A program made the translations under genes and the position numbers. A DNA stretch of 5,722 bases from Paracoccaceae bacterium (GTDB lineage: Bacteria; Pseudomonadota; Alphaproteobacteria; Rhodobacterales; Rhodobacteraceae): positions 1-5,722 of the forward strand of contig WTIQ01000397.1 in NCBI GenBank assembly GCA_011525185.1. The letters are read 5' to 3'. Positions 5,322 to 5,722 of this stretch are shown here, piece after piece (position 1 is the first letter of the stretch; each line of letters opens with the position of its first letter). The notes beneath the pieces were generated by a model. It searched no databases, was not told where the DNA came from, and was given only the letters and a program-made list of their open reading frames with translations.

Positions 5322-5722
5322 TGCCTGAAGCAGATATTGATCACCTATACGATTACGATCCTTCGTATATTGCCGGCATTTTGAAATCGGTGAAGACGAT
5401 TGCGATGGTTGGTGCGAGCGCTGATAAAACCAAATTCAGCTATGGTGTTTTGCGCCAATTAAGTGAGATTGGTTACGATATTTTACCTATCAATCCGAAC
5501 CCCAATCTGTTGGAGATTAGAGGTTTGAAGGTATACCGCTCACTCGAAGAAATTGAAAAGCCAATTGACATGGTTGATGTGTTCCGTCCGAAAGAAGAGC
5601 TGTATGGTATTGCTGAGAGAGCCATCGCAGTGGGTGCAAAAGTGTTGTGGGGGCAGATTGGCGTTTACGATGATAAAGCAGCAAAATTAGCTGAGGATGC
5701 AGGGCTTCAGGTTGTGATGAAC
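5321..5722 (+). CDS. CoA-binding domain protein (CoA_binding_2, YccU-like), 3' end outside window
   Basis: The ATG shares one base with the ferredoxin stop (TAATG). The frame is open to the window edge, giving 134 residues. These small Rossmann-fold proteins resemble the CoA-binding domain of succinyl-CoA synthetase alpha. Their cellular role is not established. Seen here: TIAMVGAS at 26-33 (nucleotide-binding turn), SYGVLRQL at 40-47, PINPN at 56-60, the family signature IDMVDVFRP at 82-90, GAKVLWGQIGV at 105-115 and AGLQVVMN at 127-134. Family members are about 140 residues and usually continue from VVMN into a cysteine-containing tail, so only a short end is probably missing. As third gene of the mtoX operon it might act on a CoA-linked step, for example with the methylmercaptopropionyl-CoA intermediates of DMSP breakdown. 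That link is speculative. Confidence 0.88.
   Translation, partial: MPEADIDHLYDYDPSYIAGILKSVKTIAMVGASADKTKFSYGVLRQLSEIGYDILPINPNPNLLEIRGLKVYRSLEEIEKPIDMVDVFRPKEELYGIAERAIAVGAKVLWGQIGVYDDKAAKLAEDAGLQVVMN

Overview
The window looks like part of a marine bacterial methylated-sulfur catabolism region. The host is most likely a moderately AT-rich alphaproteobacterium of the SAR116 or roseobacter kind. That host guess rests on gene content alone, and some gammaproteobacteria would fit too. All genes are bacterial in layout: tightly packed, with ATGA and TAATG overlaps and Shine-Dalgarno sites. No RNA genes, insertion sequences, phage genes or CRISPR arrays were seen.

Layout. The left edge (1-539, + strand) holds the C-terminal half of a GcvT-fold protein that closely resembles dimethylsulfoniopropionate (DMSP) demethylase, DmdA. 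Converging on it from the right is a complete tripartite TRAP transporter operon on the - strand: dctP (3424 to 2432), dctQ (2370 to 1855) and dctM (1858 to 584). A 9-11 bp hairpin sits between dctP and dctQ. The dctQ and dctM frames share an ATGA overlap.

A 182-bp divergent intergenic region (3425-3606) carries both promoters and an unusual cluster of five TTATC pentamers. Rightward from it runs a second, translationally coupled operon on the + strand. It contains a complete SBP56/SELENBP1-family methanethiol oxidase (mtoX, 3607-4959), a stand-alone plant-type [2Fe-2S] ferredoxin (4956-5321), and a CoA_binding_2 (YccU-like) protein that runs off the right edge with probably only a short tail missing (5321-5722).

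How the genes may work together. In the known demethylation pathway, DmdA moves a methyl group from DMSP to tetrahydrofolate, giving methylmercaptopropionate. DmdB, DmdC and DmdD/AcuH then release methanethiol. MtoX oxidises methanethiol to formaldehyde, H2S and H2O2. The window therefore holds the entry and exit enzymes of that pathway, with an uptake system between them, while dmdBCD are not visible here. The reading that the TRAP system imports DMSP or a related sulfur-containing carboxylate, and that the ferredoxin and CoA-binding protein serve methanethiol oxidation, is inference from gene position.
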